A DNA stretch of 64,000 nt, from assembly GCA_030157785.1 (NCBI GenBank), contig JAOAUC010000080.1, positions 1-64,000 of the forward strand. Reading direction: 5' to 3'. The first letter of the stretch is position 1; every line of letters starts with the position of its first letter. The translations under genes and the position numbers were made by a program. This document shows positions 55,953 through 64,000 of this stretch, piece by piece. The notes under the pieces are model-generated. The model saw only the letters and a program-made list of their open reading frames with translations, was not told the origin of the DNA and searched no databases. This DNA comes from Zoogloea oleivorans (GTDB lineage: Bacteria; Pseudomonadota; Gammaproteobacteria; Burkholderiales; Rhodocyclaceae).

Positions 55953-56692
55953 TGGCCGGGGCCATTCGCGGTGTACTCGCCGCCACCCTGCTCGCCTTCG
56001 CAAGCCTCACCCACGCGGCAGAGCCTGACTGCAAGGGCACGCTGTACCTGACCCTCGACACCGGCAACATGCGTCATGCCGAGGCCATCGCCGAGATCCT
56101 AAAAAAGCATCAGATCAAGGCCACCTTTTTTGTGGCCCAGGAAAAAACCCTGCGCGGCGACATGGCCCTCGACCCATCCTGGGGCGAGTTCTGGAAGGCC
56201 CGCGTCGCCGAAGGGCACGCCTTTGGCAGCCACACCTGGCGCCACGGCTCCTTCCGCAAGGATGAAGCCGGCGGCAGGGTCAGCTACCGCCTGATGGATG
56301 GCAGCCACACCCAGCTCGACGCCGAACAAATCTGTACCGAGCTCAAGAAGCCGGATAACCGCTTTGCCGAACTCACCAGCCGCAAGCTCGCCCCCCTGTG
56401 GCGCGCCCCGGGCGGCCGCACCACACCGCGTACACTGAAGGCCGCCGAAGCCTGTGGCTACCGGCATGTGGCCTGGGCACCAGCCGGTTTCCTCGGTGAC
56501 GAACTGCCCTCTGAAACCTATCCCAACGAGCACCTGCTGAAACGCGCGCTTGCCAGCGTGAAGGACGGAGACATCCTGATGGCTCATCTGGGCATCTGGT
56601 CACGCAAGGATCCCTTTGCCCCCATGCTGGATCCGCTTATCGGTGGCCTAAAAAGCAAGGGCTTCTGTTTCGCCACAATCCCGACGCGATGA
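55952..56692 (+). CDS. Polysaccharide deacetylase (NodB-like) family protein
   Basis: 246 aa exported protein, signal peptide ending AHA (about residue 22). NodB-fold marks: LYLTLDTGNMRHAEAIAEIL in place of the usual TFDDG (second Asp is Thr), GSHTWRHGSF (zinc His pair), PLWRAPGGRT, and an IMAHLG-like C-terminal His (ILMAHLGIW). The missing Asp weakens the metal site, so activity is uncertain. The ATG overlaps the propeller stop (TAATG), and it overlaps the next gene by four. Confidence 0.83.
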   Translation: MAGAIRGVLAATLLAFASLTHAAEPDCKGTLYLTLDTGNMRHAEAIAEILKKHQIKATFFVAQEKTLRGDMALDPSWGEFWKARVAEGHAFGSHTWRHGSFRKDEAGGRVSYRLMDGSHTQLDAEQICTELKKPDNRFAELTSRKLAPLWRAPGGRTTPRTLKAAEACGYRHVAWAPAGFLGDELPSETYPNEHLLKRALASVKDGDILMAHLGIWSRKDPFAPMLDPLIGGLKSKGFCFATIPTR

Positions 56693-57669
56693 TGCAGCTT
56701 CTGACTGATTATTTCGTCGCCCTGCAGGGCTGGCTGTTCGACACGCTTGTCCAGCCGCTGCTGTTCGCCTTCGGCCTGGCCAGCTATGTGGAAATGGGCT
56801 TCGACGGTGTCGAGTTCGTCCTGCTGGGAAGCATTGAGCTGGCCATTGCCTACGCCCTGATGCGCCCGCTCGAAGCCCTGTGGCCCGCCGAGCAATGGAA
56901 GCAACGCCAGGCCGTACGGGTGGATGTCCTGTATACGCTGCTCAATCGTCTGGGCCTGGTGCCGCTGACGGTTTTTGCCCTGCTCGCCCCCATTTTCATG
57001 GAGCTGGAAAGCTGGCTGCGCTTCAACAACATCATTCCCCGCCAACTGGAAGACTGGCTCCCCGGCCTGGACTATCACCCGCTCGTCAGCTTTCTGATCT
57101 ACCTGGTAATCCTCGACTTTGCCGAGTACTGGCGGCACCGGCTGTCACACACCTTTGGCTGGTGGTGGGCTCTCCACGGCATTCACCATTCACAACGCCA
57201 GATGTCCTTCTGGACCGACTCCCGCAACCACCTTGTAGATGATCTGATCGCGGGCCTGTGGTTCGCCTGTCTGTCGCTTTTCATCGGCGTTCCTCCGGGT
57301 CATTTCATCGGCCTGCTGATCGCCCTGCGACTGGTCGAGAACCTGTCCCACACCAACACACGGCTCACCTTCGGCGGGATCGGCGATTACCTCCTCGTCG
57401 GGCCACGCTACCATCGCTGGCACCACGCGCTTGAGTTACCTGCAGATCCGCGATTTCGTTACGGCTGCAATTTCGCCATCCTCTTTCCTGTGTGGGACAT
57501 CCTTTTCGATACGCTCTATCTCAAGGAATACCTGCCACCCACAGGCATCCACGAGGGCAGTGCGGAAGAAGTCGCGGCCCGGGACAACTTCTGGGCCCAA
57601 CAAAAACTCGGACTGGTCCTGCTCTGGAAAGCCTTGAGCAGCAGAAAAAAACAGTCGCCTTCAGGCTGA
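56689..57669 (+). CDS. Sterol desaturase/fatty acid hydroxylase family protein
   Basis: 326 aa integral membrane di-iron protein. Histidine clusters are HRLSH (about residue 149), HGIHHS (about 165), and HRWHH (about 244), with helices before and between. Substrate in bacteria is usually unknown lipids. It follows the deacetylase by overlap, and its last nine bases overlap moeB on the other strand. Confidence 0.9.
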   Translation: MMQLLTDYFVALQGWLFDTLVQPLLFAFGLASYVEMGFDGVEFVLLGSIELAIAYALMRPLEALWPAEQWKQRQAVRVDVLYTLLNRLGLVPLTVFALLAPIFMELESWLRFNNIIPRQLEDWLPGLDYHPLVSFLIYLVILDFAEYWRHRLSHTFGWWWALHGIHHSQRQMSFWTDSRNHLVDDLIAGLWFACLSLFIGVPPGHFIGLLIALRLVENLSHTNTRLTFGGIGDYLLVGPRYHRWHHALELPADPRFRYGCNFAILFPVWDILFDTLYLKEYLPPTGIHEGSAEEVAARDNFWAQQKLGLVLLWKALSSRKKQSPSG

Positions 57670-58410
57670 CGCACACACCGCACATGCCGGGTCGCGCCCC
57701 AGACGAATTGTTCGCCAATCCATCGCCAGCGCATCCAGCAGGAGCAGGCGCCCGGTCAGCGTTTCACCGCAGCCCGCCAGCAATTTGAGGGCTTCGGCGG
57801 CCTGCACCGCGCCGACAATACCGGTGATCGGCGCGAAGACCCCCATCACCGCACAGCGCACCTCCTCCACATCCTCGCCTTCCGGAAAGAGGCAGTGGTA
57901 ACAGGGGCTGCTCGCCTGGCGCAAATCAAAAACTGACACCTGCCCGTCAAAGCGCACGGCGGCACCCGACACCAGCGGTTTGCGATGCGCCACACAGGCC
58001 CGGTTGATGGCGTGACGCGTGGCAAAATTGTCCGAACAGTCGAGCACCACATCGGCCGCCGCCACTTCCGCATCCAGTTCGGCACCTTCGAGTCGGCGAC
58101 CCAGCGGAATAACCCGGGTTCCCGGGTTGAGGCGGGCCAGCGTATCGCGCCCAGACTCCACCTTGAGCCGCCCAACGGCCTCCTGGCTGTGCAGGATCTG
58201 ACGTTGGAGATTGGTCAGATCGACGGTGTCACCATCGGCCAGTACCAGTGTTCCTACCCCTGCCGCGGCCAGGTACATCGCAGCAGGCGAGCCCAGACCG
58301 CCAGCACCAACCATCAATACACGGCCCTCCAGAATGCCGGCCTGCCCCTCAATTCCAATCTGGGGCAAAAGGATGTGGCGCGAATAGCGCAGGAGCTGAT
58401 CGTCGTTCAT
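57661..58410 (-). CDS. moeB: MoeB/ThiF-type adenylyltransferase
   Basis: 249 aa E1-like enzyme activating the C-terminal Gly of a sulfur-carrier protein (MoaD or ThiS). Rossmann motif GAGGLGSPAAMYLAAAG, the ADGDTVDLTNLQRQILH segment with the catalytic Arg, DCSDNFATRHAIN, and two CxxC zinc pairs (CYHC near residue 168, CAVC near the end). Choice between MoeB, ThiF and HesA is open; no partner gene is nearby. Converges on the desaturase gene with a nine-base overlap. Confidence 0.9.
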   Translation of the reverse strand: MNDDQLLRYSRHILLPQIGIEGQAGILEGRVLMVGAGGLGSPAAMYLAAAGVGTLVLADGDTVDLTNLQRQILHSQEAVGRLKVESGRDTLARLNPGTRVIPLGRRLEGAELDAEVAAADVVLDCSDNFATRHAINRACVAHRKPLVSGAAVRFDGQVSVFDLRQASSPCYHCLFPEGEDVEEVRCAVMGVFAPITGIVGAVQAAEALKLLAGCGETLTGRLLLLDALAMDWRTIRLGRDPACAVCASA

Positions 58411-58421
58411 GGCAAGCGGGG

Positions 58422-58451
58422 GAAAAGAAAACGGCCGCGAGGATGCGGCCG
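58422..58451 (-). terminator. Rho-independent terminator after the ctpA downstream gene
   Basis: On the minus strand, CGGCCGC (58451-58445), loop ATCCTC, GCGGCCG (58438-58432), then TTTTCTTTTCC. It lies between the stop of the 151-residue gene (58462) and the start of moeB (58410), so it separates the two transcripts. Confidence 0.85.
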
Positions 58452-58461
58452 GAGTGACAGC

Positions 58462-58917
58462 CTACTTGTACTCGCGCAGGTCTGGAGGCGTATCGTCGTG
58501 ATCGCCATGGGGATGGGCCGCGTAGGCCTTGATGTAGACTTCGTGGGACTGTTTGATGAGCCGCTCTGGCGATCGAAGATTGTGCACCTGCGTGTCTTCA
58601 ACGTAATAGATAAGCGCCCTGTGCAGTCGAACAAGCAGCGCCCGGTCAAGCTGAAAGCCCGCACTGACCAGACAGCTTTCCAGGAGCTCAAGGGTGAAAT
58701 CGAGAACGTTGTAATGCACGATCAGGGATCGGTCGTCGCGCCCGGGCTCCACTTGCACGCCCCGCAGGGCCGCTAATGAGCGCCGGGCCTGAGCGACCTG
58801 CCCGGGCGGAACCGCCTTGAAGCGAATCTCGCGGGTCTTCGCAATGCCGCTAGCCGCGTGATGCGAGCCGCTTCCGTGCTTGCGTCCGGCCAGCTTGTAA
58901 GCAGTCTCGCGTCGCAT
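58462..58917 (-). CDS. Uncharacterised protein with possible ferredoxin-like fold
   Basis: 151 aa, no signal peptide or membrane segment. The middle (about residues 30-90: IRFKAVPPGQVAQARRSL, VHYNVLDFTLELLESCLVSAGFQLD) looks like a beta-alpha-beta unit similar in shape to heavy-metal-associated domains, but without a CxxC metal site. The rest is basic with a His-rich N-terminus. Follows ctpA on the same strand by 24 bases; role unknown. Confidence 0.65.
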   Translation of the reverse strand: MRRETAYKLAGRKHGSGSHHAASGIAKTREIRFKAVPPGQVAQARRSLAALRGVQVEPGRDDRSLIVHYNVLDFTLELLESCLVSAGFQLDRALLVRLHRALIYYVEDTQVHNLRSPERLIKQSHEVYIKAYAAHPHGDHDDTPPDLREYK

Positions 58918-58941
58918 GATCCATGTCCTCCGGCGTATTGG

Positions 58942-60351
58942 CTACTTGCCGCTATTCTGGAGAATTTGCAGGCCCTTGAGCAAGTTCACCGCCTGGGACA
59001 ACTGGTAGTCGTCCTTGCCTGCAATTTCAAAGGCCGGCTTCATCTCGTCGGCATCGTCCTTCGCCTTGTCCTTGCCCTTCGCGGCACCGTCCTTCTTGGG
59101 CGCAGCAGGCAGAAGGTCGGGCTTTGGCGCCTCCGGCTCCTTGCCATTCCCGAGGTGACGATCCAGGTCGGCCTCGCGCAGACGTTCGCGGGACGAACCG
59201 CCCGGCGTTTCCTCCACCAGGATATCGGGCACGATGCCCTTGGCCTGGATGGAACGACCACTTGGCGTAAAGTAGCGCGCCGTCGTCAGCTTGATGGCGG
59301 CGTTGCTGTTCAGCGGAAGAATGGTCTGCACCGAGCCCTTGCCGAAACTCTGGGTGCCCATCACCACCGCACGCTTGTGATCCTGCAAGGCACCGGCAAC
59401 GATTTCGGAGGCAGACGCAGAGCCGCCATTCACCAGCACCACCATCGGAACGGTCTTGATGGAGGCCGGCACAGCCTTGATGTAGTCGTCGCGGGAGCCG
59501 CGCAGGTAATCTTCCGGAACAGCCAGATACTTGCGCTTCGCGTCATCGGCACGACCGTCGGTGGACACCACCAGCGCCTTGGGCGGCAGGAACGCTGCCG
59601 ATACACCGACCGCACCGTTCAGCAGGCCACCCGGGTCATTGCGCAGATCAAGCACCAGTCCCTTCAGATCGCCCTGCTTGACCAGCTTGTCCAGATGCTG
59701 CACAAGGGAGGCGGCCGTCTGCTCCTGGAACTGCACCACCCGTACGTAGCCAAAGCCCGGCTCGACAAGCTTGGACTTGACGCTCTGCACCTTGATGACT
59801 TCCCGCACCAGCGTCACGACGATCGGCTTGGCCTCGCCCTTGCGAGCAAGCGTCAGAACGATATTGGTCTTGGGCTTGCCGCGCATGCGCTTGACGGCGT
59901 CGTTGAGGGACATGCCCTTCACGGGAGTATCGTCGAGCTTGATGATAAGGTCGCCGGCCTTGATGCCGGCACGAAACGCCGGCGTGTCCTCAATCGGAGA
60001 GATCACCTTGACATAGCCGTCTTCCGAGCCGACCTCGATACCGAGACCGCCGAACTCGCCCTGCGTACCGACCTGCAACTCCTTGAAAGCCTCTGCATCC
60101 AGATAGGACGAATGGGGATCCAGATTGGACAGCATGCCGCTGATCGCGTGAGTGATCAGCTTCTTGTCATCCACGGGCTCGACATAACCCTGCTTGATGG
60201 CATTGAAGACGTCAGCCAGATTGCGCAACTCTTCCACGGGCAAGGGAGCCAGGCTCGATTTGTCCGCGTTGGCCGAGAAATTGAGACTGATAAGAACCCC
60301 GGCACAAAGCCCGGTGAACACCAGGCCGGCTTGTTGCAGTTTGCTGCGCAT
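58942..60351 (-). CDS. ctpA: S41-family C-terminal processing protease
   Basis: 469 aa periplasmic serine protease cutting C-terminal tails. Signal peptide/anchor (about residues 8-26), a PDZ domain (about 90-165, GGLGIEVGSEDGYVKVISP), and the S41 catalytic domain with LVLDLRNDPGGLL, GGSASASEIVAGAL (catalytic Ser), and MGTQSFGKGSVQT (catalytic Lys). Asp/Lys-rich linker near 400-430. The ATG at 60351 has GGAGAATTT just before; a longer in-frame start (60498) would lie in the promoter region of the divergent arsR gene. Confidence 0.94.
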   Translation of the reverse strand: MRSKLQQAGLVFTGLCAGVLISLNFSANADKSSLAPLPVEELRNLADVFNAIKQGYVEPVDDKKLITHAISGMLSNLDPHSSYLDAEAFKELQVGTQGEFGGLGIEVGSEDGYVKVISPIEDTPAFRAGIKAGDLIIKLDDTPVKGMSLNDAVKRMRGKPKTNIVLTLARKGEAKPIVVTLVREVIKVQSVKSKLVEPGFGYVRVVQFQEQTAASLVQHLDKLVKQGDLKGLVLDLRNDPGGLLNGAVGVSAAFLPPKALVVSTDGRADDAKRKYLAVPEDYLRGSRDDYIKAVPASIKTVPMVVLVNGGSASASEIVAGALQDHKRAVVMGTQSFGKGSVQTILPLNSNAAIKLTTARYFTPSGRSIQAKGIVPDILVEETPGGSSRERLREADLDRHLGNGKEPEAPKPDLLPAAPKKDGAAKGKDKAKDDADEMKPAFEIAGKDDYQLSQAVNLLKGLQILQNSGK

Positions 60352-60520
60352 AAATTCTCCGTCTGGGCGCCCGGGGCCTCCAGGGCCCTGCCGACGCCAT
60401 AGCACGCCCGGAATCGGGCTCGTCCTGAATAGCAAGAGAAGTATAAACCGGAAAGGTTCCCGGCCCACTCCTTGAGCCACCCACCGGACCGTCAGCACGG
60501 CAGCGCGAAAAATGGTACTT

Positions 60521-60526
60521 TATAAT
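60521..60526 (+). promoter_or_regulatory. -10 element upstream of the arsR-like gene
   Basis: TATAAT at 60521-60526 inside an AT-rich patch (TATAATATTAATG) gives an expected start near 60533. This makes the ATG at 60512 unusable and supports the GTG at 60557 as the start of the ArsR-type protein. A ten-codon frame (ATG 60531 to TGA 60560) overlaps that GTG. Confidence 0.55.
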
Positions 60527-60556
60527 ATTAATGCGCCCCGAAACCCCGCTCATTTC

Positions 60557-60877
60557 GTGAAAACAGCCTCAGTCAATCTCATCGCCAAGCAGGAACACAT
60601 TGAGACCGCCGCGCGGGCCCTCAAAGCGATCTCCCACCCACTTCGCCTGAAGATCCTTTGCGTAATCGGTGACGAGGAAGTCTGCGTGCAGGAAATCGTG
60701 GAGGCCGTAGGGACTTCACAAAGCAACATTTCCCAGCACCTCGCCATCCTCCGCGACAAGGGTGTCCTGCTCACCCGCAAGGACGCCAACCGCGTGTATT
60801 ACCGGGTTGGTGATCCCCGCACCCTGCAACTCATTGCGATGATGCGCGAAGTCTTCTGCGCAGAAGACGCAGAGTAA
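60557..60877 (+). CDS. ArsR/SmtB-family transcriptional regulator
   Basis: 106 aa winged-helix repressor: ALKAISHPLRLKIL, then the recognition-helix region SQSNISQHLAILRDKGVL and the wing KDANRVYYRV. The standard metal site (ELCVC) is not present; cysteines are Cys35, Cys43 and Cys101, a spacing like the redox pairs of BigR/SqrR persulfide sensors. With a rhodanese and glutaredoxin downstream, a reactive-sulfur or thiol signal is plausible. Start GTG at 60557 is chosen on promoter grounds. Confidence 0.85.
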   Translation: MKTASVNLIAKQEHIETAARALKAISHPLRLKILCVIGDEEVCVQEIVEAVGTSQSNISQHLAILRDKGVLLTRKDANRVYYRVGDPRTLQLIAMMREVFCAEDAE

Positions 60878-60919
60878 TTCTTCGGCAAATTTTCCCTTCC
60901 CCGATCTGGAGTACTTTTA

Positions 60920-61336
60920 GTGGAATTCATCCAGCAAAACTGGAACTGGGCCTGGGCTGCACTGGCCCTCGTCAGCGGCTCCCTGCTCATCGTTTCATCC
61001 CTGCGCCGCGGCGGCCCCGGTGTTTCACCGGCCCAGGCGACAATGCTCATCAACCGGGAAGATGCGACAGTCATCGACGTTCGCGAGGCCGGCGAGTTTG
61101 CCTCCGGTCACCTTCTGAATGCACGTCACATCCCCCTGGGCGAGCTGGACAAGCGCCTCGGCGAGCTTGAAAAATTCAAGGACAAGCCTGTTATCCTCAG
61201 CTGTCAGAGCGGCGGACGTTCGTCCTCTGCCTGCGAGGTACTGCGCAAGGCCGGCTTTACCAATGTGCATAACCTGGAAGGTGGCGTCGCAGCCTGGGAA
61301 CAGGCCGGCATGCCGATCAGCCGCAAGAAGAAATAA
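60920..61336 (+). CDS. Membrane-anchored rhodanese-domain protein
   Basis: 138 aa: one N-terminal membrane segment (about 8-28) then a single rhodanese domain with VIDVREAGEFASGHLLNARHIPL (read in parts) and active-site Cys95 in SCQSGGRSS. Such proteins carry sulfane sulfur as Cys-persulfide. GTG start at 60920, with GGAG 11 bases before. Follows the ArsR gene by 42 bases. Confidence 0.9.
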   Translation: MEFIQQNWNWAWAALALVSGSLLIVSSLRRGGPGVSPAQATMLINREDATVIDVREAGEFASGHLLNARHIPLGELDKRLGELEKFKDKPVILSCQSGGRSSSACEVLRKAGFTNVHNLEGGVAAWEQAGMPISRKKK

Positions 61337-61338
61337 TC

Positions 61339-61608
61339 ATGCAGCCCAAAATCCTGATGTACTCCACTGCCGTCTGCCCCTACTGCGTTCGTGCAGAAGG
61401 GCTGCTGCGTCGCAAAGGCGTCACCGAGATCGAAAAGGTGCGTATCGACCTCGAACCGGCCCGCCGGGACGAGATGATGGCCCGCACAGGCCTGCGCACG
61501 GTGCCGCAGATTTACATTGGCGACTACCACGTGGGCGGCTGCGACGACCTGTTCGCCCTTGATCACGAAGGCAAGCTCGACCCGCTGCTGCGCGGCGAAG
61601 CGGCCTGA
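61339..61608 (+). CDS. grxC: Glutaredoxin 3
   Basis: 89 aa dithiol glutaredoxin with the active site CPYC (Cys13, Cys16), the TVPQIYIGDYHVGG segment (cis-Pro and glutathione contacts) and GCDDLFALD. Cytoplasmic thiol-disulfide exchange with glutathione. Starts 2 bases after the rhodanese stop; followed by secB as in many betaproteobacteria and in E. coli. Confidence 0.96.
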   Translation: MQPKILMYSTAVCPYCVRAEGLLRRKGVTEIEKVRIDLEPARRDEMMARTGLRTVPQIYIGDYHVGGCDDLFALDHEGKLDPLLRGEAA

Positions 61609-61649
61609 AAACCCTAAACTTGCCCCTTTCTCAACCGGAAAAACCCATC

Positions 61650-62117
61650 ATGTCCGAAACCGCACAACAACCCGTCTTCTCCATCGAAAAGCTCTACGTC
61701 AAGGATCTGTCCCTGGAAGTGCCCAACGCACCGCAGGTTTACCTCGAGCGCGAGACGCCCCAGATCAATGTCCAGCTGCGCACCGAAGGCAATGCGGTCG
61801 ACGAAGGCATCTATGAAGTGAACCTGACCGTCACGGTCACCGCCAAGCTGCCCGAAGAAAAGACCGTGTTTCTGGTCGAAGTTGCCCAGGCCGGCATCTT
61901 CCAGATCCGCAACGTACCGCAGGAAGACCTGGAGCCGATCATGATGATCGGTTGCGCCAACATCCTCTTCCCGTACGCCCGCGAAGCCGTGTCTGACGCG
62001 GTGTCCCGCGCCGGTTTCCAGCCGGTCGTGCTTGCCCCGGTCAACTTCGAGGCCCTGTTCCAGCAAAACCGCCAGCAGGCCGAAGCCCAGGCCGGCACCG
62101 ACGTGCCCATCCAGTAA
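61650..62117 (+). CDS. secB: Protein-export chaperone SecB
   Basis: 155 aa tetrameric chaperone keeping precursor proteins unfolded for SecA. Segments [40 protein letters not shown] and [22 protein letters not shown] (read in parts) match the family. The ATG at 61650 is preferred over a TTG at 61620. It ends with TAATG, coupling to the SH3 gene. Confidence 0.97.
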   Translation: MSETAQQPVFSIEKLYVKDLSLEVPNAPQVYLERETPQINVQLRTEGNAVDEGIYEVNLTVTVTAKLPEEKTVFLVEVAQAGIFQIRNVPQEDLEPIMMIGCANILFPYAREAVSDAVSRAGFQPVVLAPVNFEALFQQNRQQAEAQAGTDVPIQ

Positions 62118-62569
62118 TGAAAATGCGCCGCCTTACCGCCGCGGCGCTGCTCGGCCTGCCGCTCGCCTTCGCGGCAGCGCAGGCCGACGCCTCGGACTTC
62201 CGCTCCCTTGCCGAGCCGGCCATTCTTTACGATGCGCCGTCGAAGCAGGGCAAGCCGCTTTTCGTGATCCAGCGTTACACGCCCGTCGAAATGGTCGTGA
62301 ACATCGATCGCTGGGTAAAAGTGCGCGAGCCGGCCGGCAGCCTCCTGTGGCTGGAGCGCCGTCAGCTTTCCGAGAAACGCACCGCGATCATTACCGCCGC
62401 CCGAGCCGACATCCGGCAAAAACCCGACACAGGCGCACCGCTGGCCTTCGAGGCCGTCAAGGATGTGGTCCTGGAAATCACCGACAAACCCGCCGACGGC
62501 TGGGTCAAGGTGAAGCACCGGGATGGCACCAGCGGCTTCATTCGCATCAACCAGATCTGGGGGCTGTAA
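62117..62569 (+). CDS. SH3-domain protein, exported
   Basis: 150 aa: signal peptide ending ADA (about residue 24), then two SH3-like repeats (about 28-85, [22 protein letters not shown], and 92-150, [19 protein letters not shown]) with WVKVREPAG and WVKVKHRDG as matching strands. Likely a periplasmic cell-wall-related protein. Start overlaps the secB stop; gpsA follows after 5 bases. Confidence 0.85.
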   Translation: MKMRRLTAAALLGLPLAFAAAQADASDFRSLAEPAILYDAPSKQGKPLFVIQRYTPVEMVVNIDRWVKVREPAGSLLWLERRQLSEKRTAIITAARADIRQKPDTGAPLAFEAVKDVVLEITDKPADGWVKVKHRDGTSGFIRINQIWGL

Positions 62570-62574
62570 GCAGC

Positions 62575-63555
62575 ATGCGCATTGCCGTTTTCGGCGCCGG
62601 AGCCTGGGGCACCGCCCTCGCCCTCGCCTTCAGCCGTGGTCACGAAGTCGTCCTGTGGAGCCGCGAAAGTGCCGAAATCGCCGCCCTGCGCAGCGACGGT
62701 GAGAATCGCCGCTACCTGCCCGGCATTCCGCTGCCGGCAAACCTCCAGCTGACCGACGACCTGCAGGAGGCCGCACGCGCCGACCTGCACCTGGTCGTCA
62801 CGCCCCTGGCCGGCCTGCGCAGCACGGCGCGCGCCCTCCAGACGGCAGCCCCCGACACGCCGCTGCTGTGGGCCTGCAAGGGCCTTGAAGCCGGCACCGC
62901 CAAGCTGCCTCACCAAATCATTACCGAAGAGCTCGGCCCTGATGCCGCCTGCGGCGTGCTGACCGGCCCCAGTTTCGCCGCCGAAGTCGCCCAGGGCCTC
63001 CCCGCCGCGGTCACCATCGCCGCCAGTGACATCGAATTCGCCCGTTACTGGGTGACGGCGCTGCACAACAGCCGCCTGCGCCTCTACGCCAACGACGACC
63101 TCATCGGTGCCGAAGTGGGTGGTGCGGTCAAGAACGTGATGGCAATCGCCGCTGGCGTCGCCGATGGCATGGGCTTCGGCCTCAACGCCCGGGCCGCACT
63201 CATCACCCGCGGTCTGGCCGAAATCACCCGTCTCGGCATCGCTCTCGGCGGCCGCCGCGACACCTTCATGGGCCTCGCCGGGCTGGGCGATCTGGTGCTG
63301 ACGTGTACTGGTGATCTGTCGCGCAACCGCCGCGTCGGCCTGTTACTGGCGGAAGGAAAAACCCTGCCGGACATTCTCGAGACCCTCGGCCACGTGGCCG
63401 AAGGGGTCAGCACAACCCGCGAAGTCGCTGCCCTGTCGGCCAAACTGGGAGTGGACATGCCCATCACCAACGCAGTGGATGGCGTCCTGAACGGCACCCT
63501 GTCAGCCCGCGAGGCCGTAGAGCAACTCCTCGCCCGCGACCCCAAGCAGGAATAA
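62575..63555 (+). CDS. gpsA: Glycerol-3-phosphate dehydrogenase (NAD(P)+)
   Basis: 326 aa enzyme reducing dihydroxyacetone phosphate to glycerol-3-phosphate for phospholipid synthesis. N-terminal Rossmann [10 protein letters not shown] (residues 7-16), [15 protein letters not shown], the catalytic Lys in [14 protein letters not shown], and [23 protein letters not shown]. Last of the rightward operon. Nine bases separate its stop from the convergent trmL. Confidence 0.97.
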   Translation: MRIAVFGAGAWGTALALAFSRGHEVVLWSRESAEIAALRSDGENRRYLPGIPLPANLQLTDDLQEAARADLHLVVTPLAGLRSTARALQTAAPDTPLLWACKGLEAGTAKLPHQIITEELGPDAACGVLTGPSFAAEVAQGLPAAVTIAASDIEFARYWVTALHNSRLRLYANDDLIGAEVGGAVKNVMAIAAGVADGMGFGLNARAALITRGLAEITRLGIALGGRRDTFMGLAGLGDLVLTCTGDLSRNRRVGLLLAEGKTLPDILETLGHVAEGVSTTREVAALSAKLGVDMPITNAVDGVLNGTLSAREAVEQLLARDPKQE

Positions 63556-63564
63556 GCAGCGCCG

Positions 63565-64000
63565 TCAGGCCCCGCCTGCAAACCCGCTCTGCCGCCAAGC
63601 TTCGTAAACCACCACCGCAGCCGCATTTGACAGGTTGAGGCTGCGGTTGTCCGGGCGCATCGGAATGCGCAGACGCCGCTCGTCGCCAAACTCCGCGTGG
63701 AGCTCGGGTGGCAAACCACGGGATTCCGAGCCAAACACGAAGACATCTCCCGGCTGAAAGGCCACGTCACCATAACTGCGCCCGCCGTGGGACGTCAGCG
63801 CGAAGATCCGCTGACCCGCAAAGCCGACGCGACAGCTAGGCCAGTCTTCATGCACGGTCACCACCGCCATGTCCCGGTAATCCAGGCCCGCACGTACCAG
63901 CTGTTTCTCTTCCAGCGTGAAGCCAAGGGGTTTGACGAGGTGCAGACGCGCGCCGCTATTGGCGCACATACGCATGATGTTGCCGGTATTCGGGGGGATT
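63565..64000 (-). CDS. trmL: tRNA (cytidine(34)-2'-O)-methyltransferase (partial)
   Basis: SpoU-family knotted methyltransferase modifying the wobble base of tRNA-Leu. The visible part reads IPPNTGNIMRMCANSG at the right edge, a short core (136 residues from the first Met in view), FGSESRGLPPE (SAM/knot motif 2), and RIPMRPDNRSLNLSNAAAVVVYEAWRQ (motif 3, read in parts), all typical of TrmL. The 5' end is outside the window; about 10 residues are expected to be missing. No upstream context seen. Confidence 0.93.
   Translation of the reverse strand, partial: IPPNTGNIMRMCANSGARLHLVKPLGFTLEEKQLVRAGLDYRDMAVVTVHEDWPSCRVGFAGQRIFALTSHGGRSYGDVAFQPGDVFVFGSESRGLPPELHAEFGDERRLRIPMRPDNRSLNLSNAAAVVVYEAWRQSGFAGGA

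Overview
The window is high-GC (about 65 percent) chromosomal DNA from a betaproteobacterium. Gene content and order (glyA-nrdR-ribD, yqgE-ruvX-pyrR-pyrB-pyrX, rhodanese-grxC-secB-SH3-gpsA-trmL, folK-panB-panC, QseB/QseC-type regulation, glycolate oxidase, TRAP transport) point to Rhodocyclales or a close relative. That placement is inferred from gene content and was not tested by alignment. I saw no rRNA, tRNA, insertion sequence, CRISPR array or prophage. Coding density is very high and no gap between genes exceeds about 300 bases.

Layout, 1-17 kb: the start of a transhydrogenase alpha gene (cut by the left edge) is divergent from corA. A PP2C phosphatase converges on corA. The glycolate oxidase genes glcDEF run leftward. 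Divergent from glcD, behind a Fur-box-like sequence, lies an iron-uptake cluster of the FtrABCD type: P19 protein, an outer-membrane porin-like protein, a cupredoxin, a permease and a polyferredoxin. The permease gene codes for only 94 residues and looks like an FTR1 permease that has lost its middle. Hydroxypyruvate isomerase converges on this cluster. Then come pcnB, folK, a DUF486 gene, a deoxynucleoside kinase and panBC.

17-34 kb: two orphan OmpR-type regulators with damaged receiver domains, a CBS-domain protein, and a leftward operon cytochrome b - QseB-type regulator - QseC-type kinase. Divergent from the latter is a heavy-metal RND efflux operon. The shared promoter carries four in-phase CTTAAG-like repeats, probably the binding site of the adjacent regulator. 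A redox-flavoured stretch follows: cytochrome b561, cytochrome c', MipA/OmpV, a c-type heme DUF3365 protein and an FMN reductase. After it lies an HD-GYP (cyclic-di-GMP phosphodiesterase family) gene broken by one in-frame TAA codon.

34-52 kb: uppP and two hydrolases with a methyltransferase, a REP-like double hairpin, photolyase, the yqgE-ruvX-pyrR-pyrB-pyrX operon (the dihydroorotase-like protein has lost its zinc-binding HxH motif) ending at a strong terminator, a GGDEF diguanylate cyclase, an M48 protease/DUF898 pair, the two membrane subunits of a TRAP transporter, a histidine phosphatase and a Cache-domain chemoreceptor.

52-64 kb: glyA-nrdR-ribD; a beta-propeller/deacetylase/sterol-desaturase-like cluster behind an FNR-like site; moeB; an uncharacterised gene downstream of ctpA; and a thiol/persulfide-flavoured operon (ArsR, rhodanese, grxC) leading into secB, an SH3 protein and gpsA, with trmL cut by the right edge.

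No wholly unknown multi-gene system is evident. The strongest unusual signals are the internally deleted FTR1 permease, the nonsense-split HD-GYP gene, the phased CTTAAG array, and the pair of response regulators lacking conserved receiver residues.
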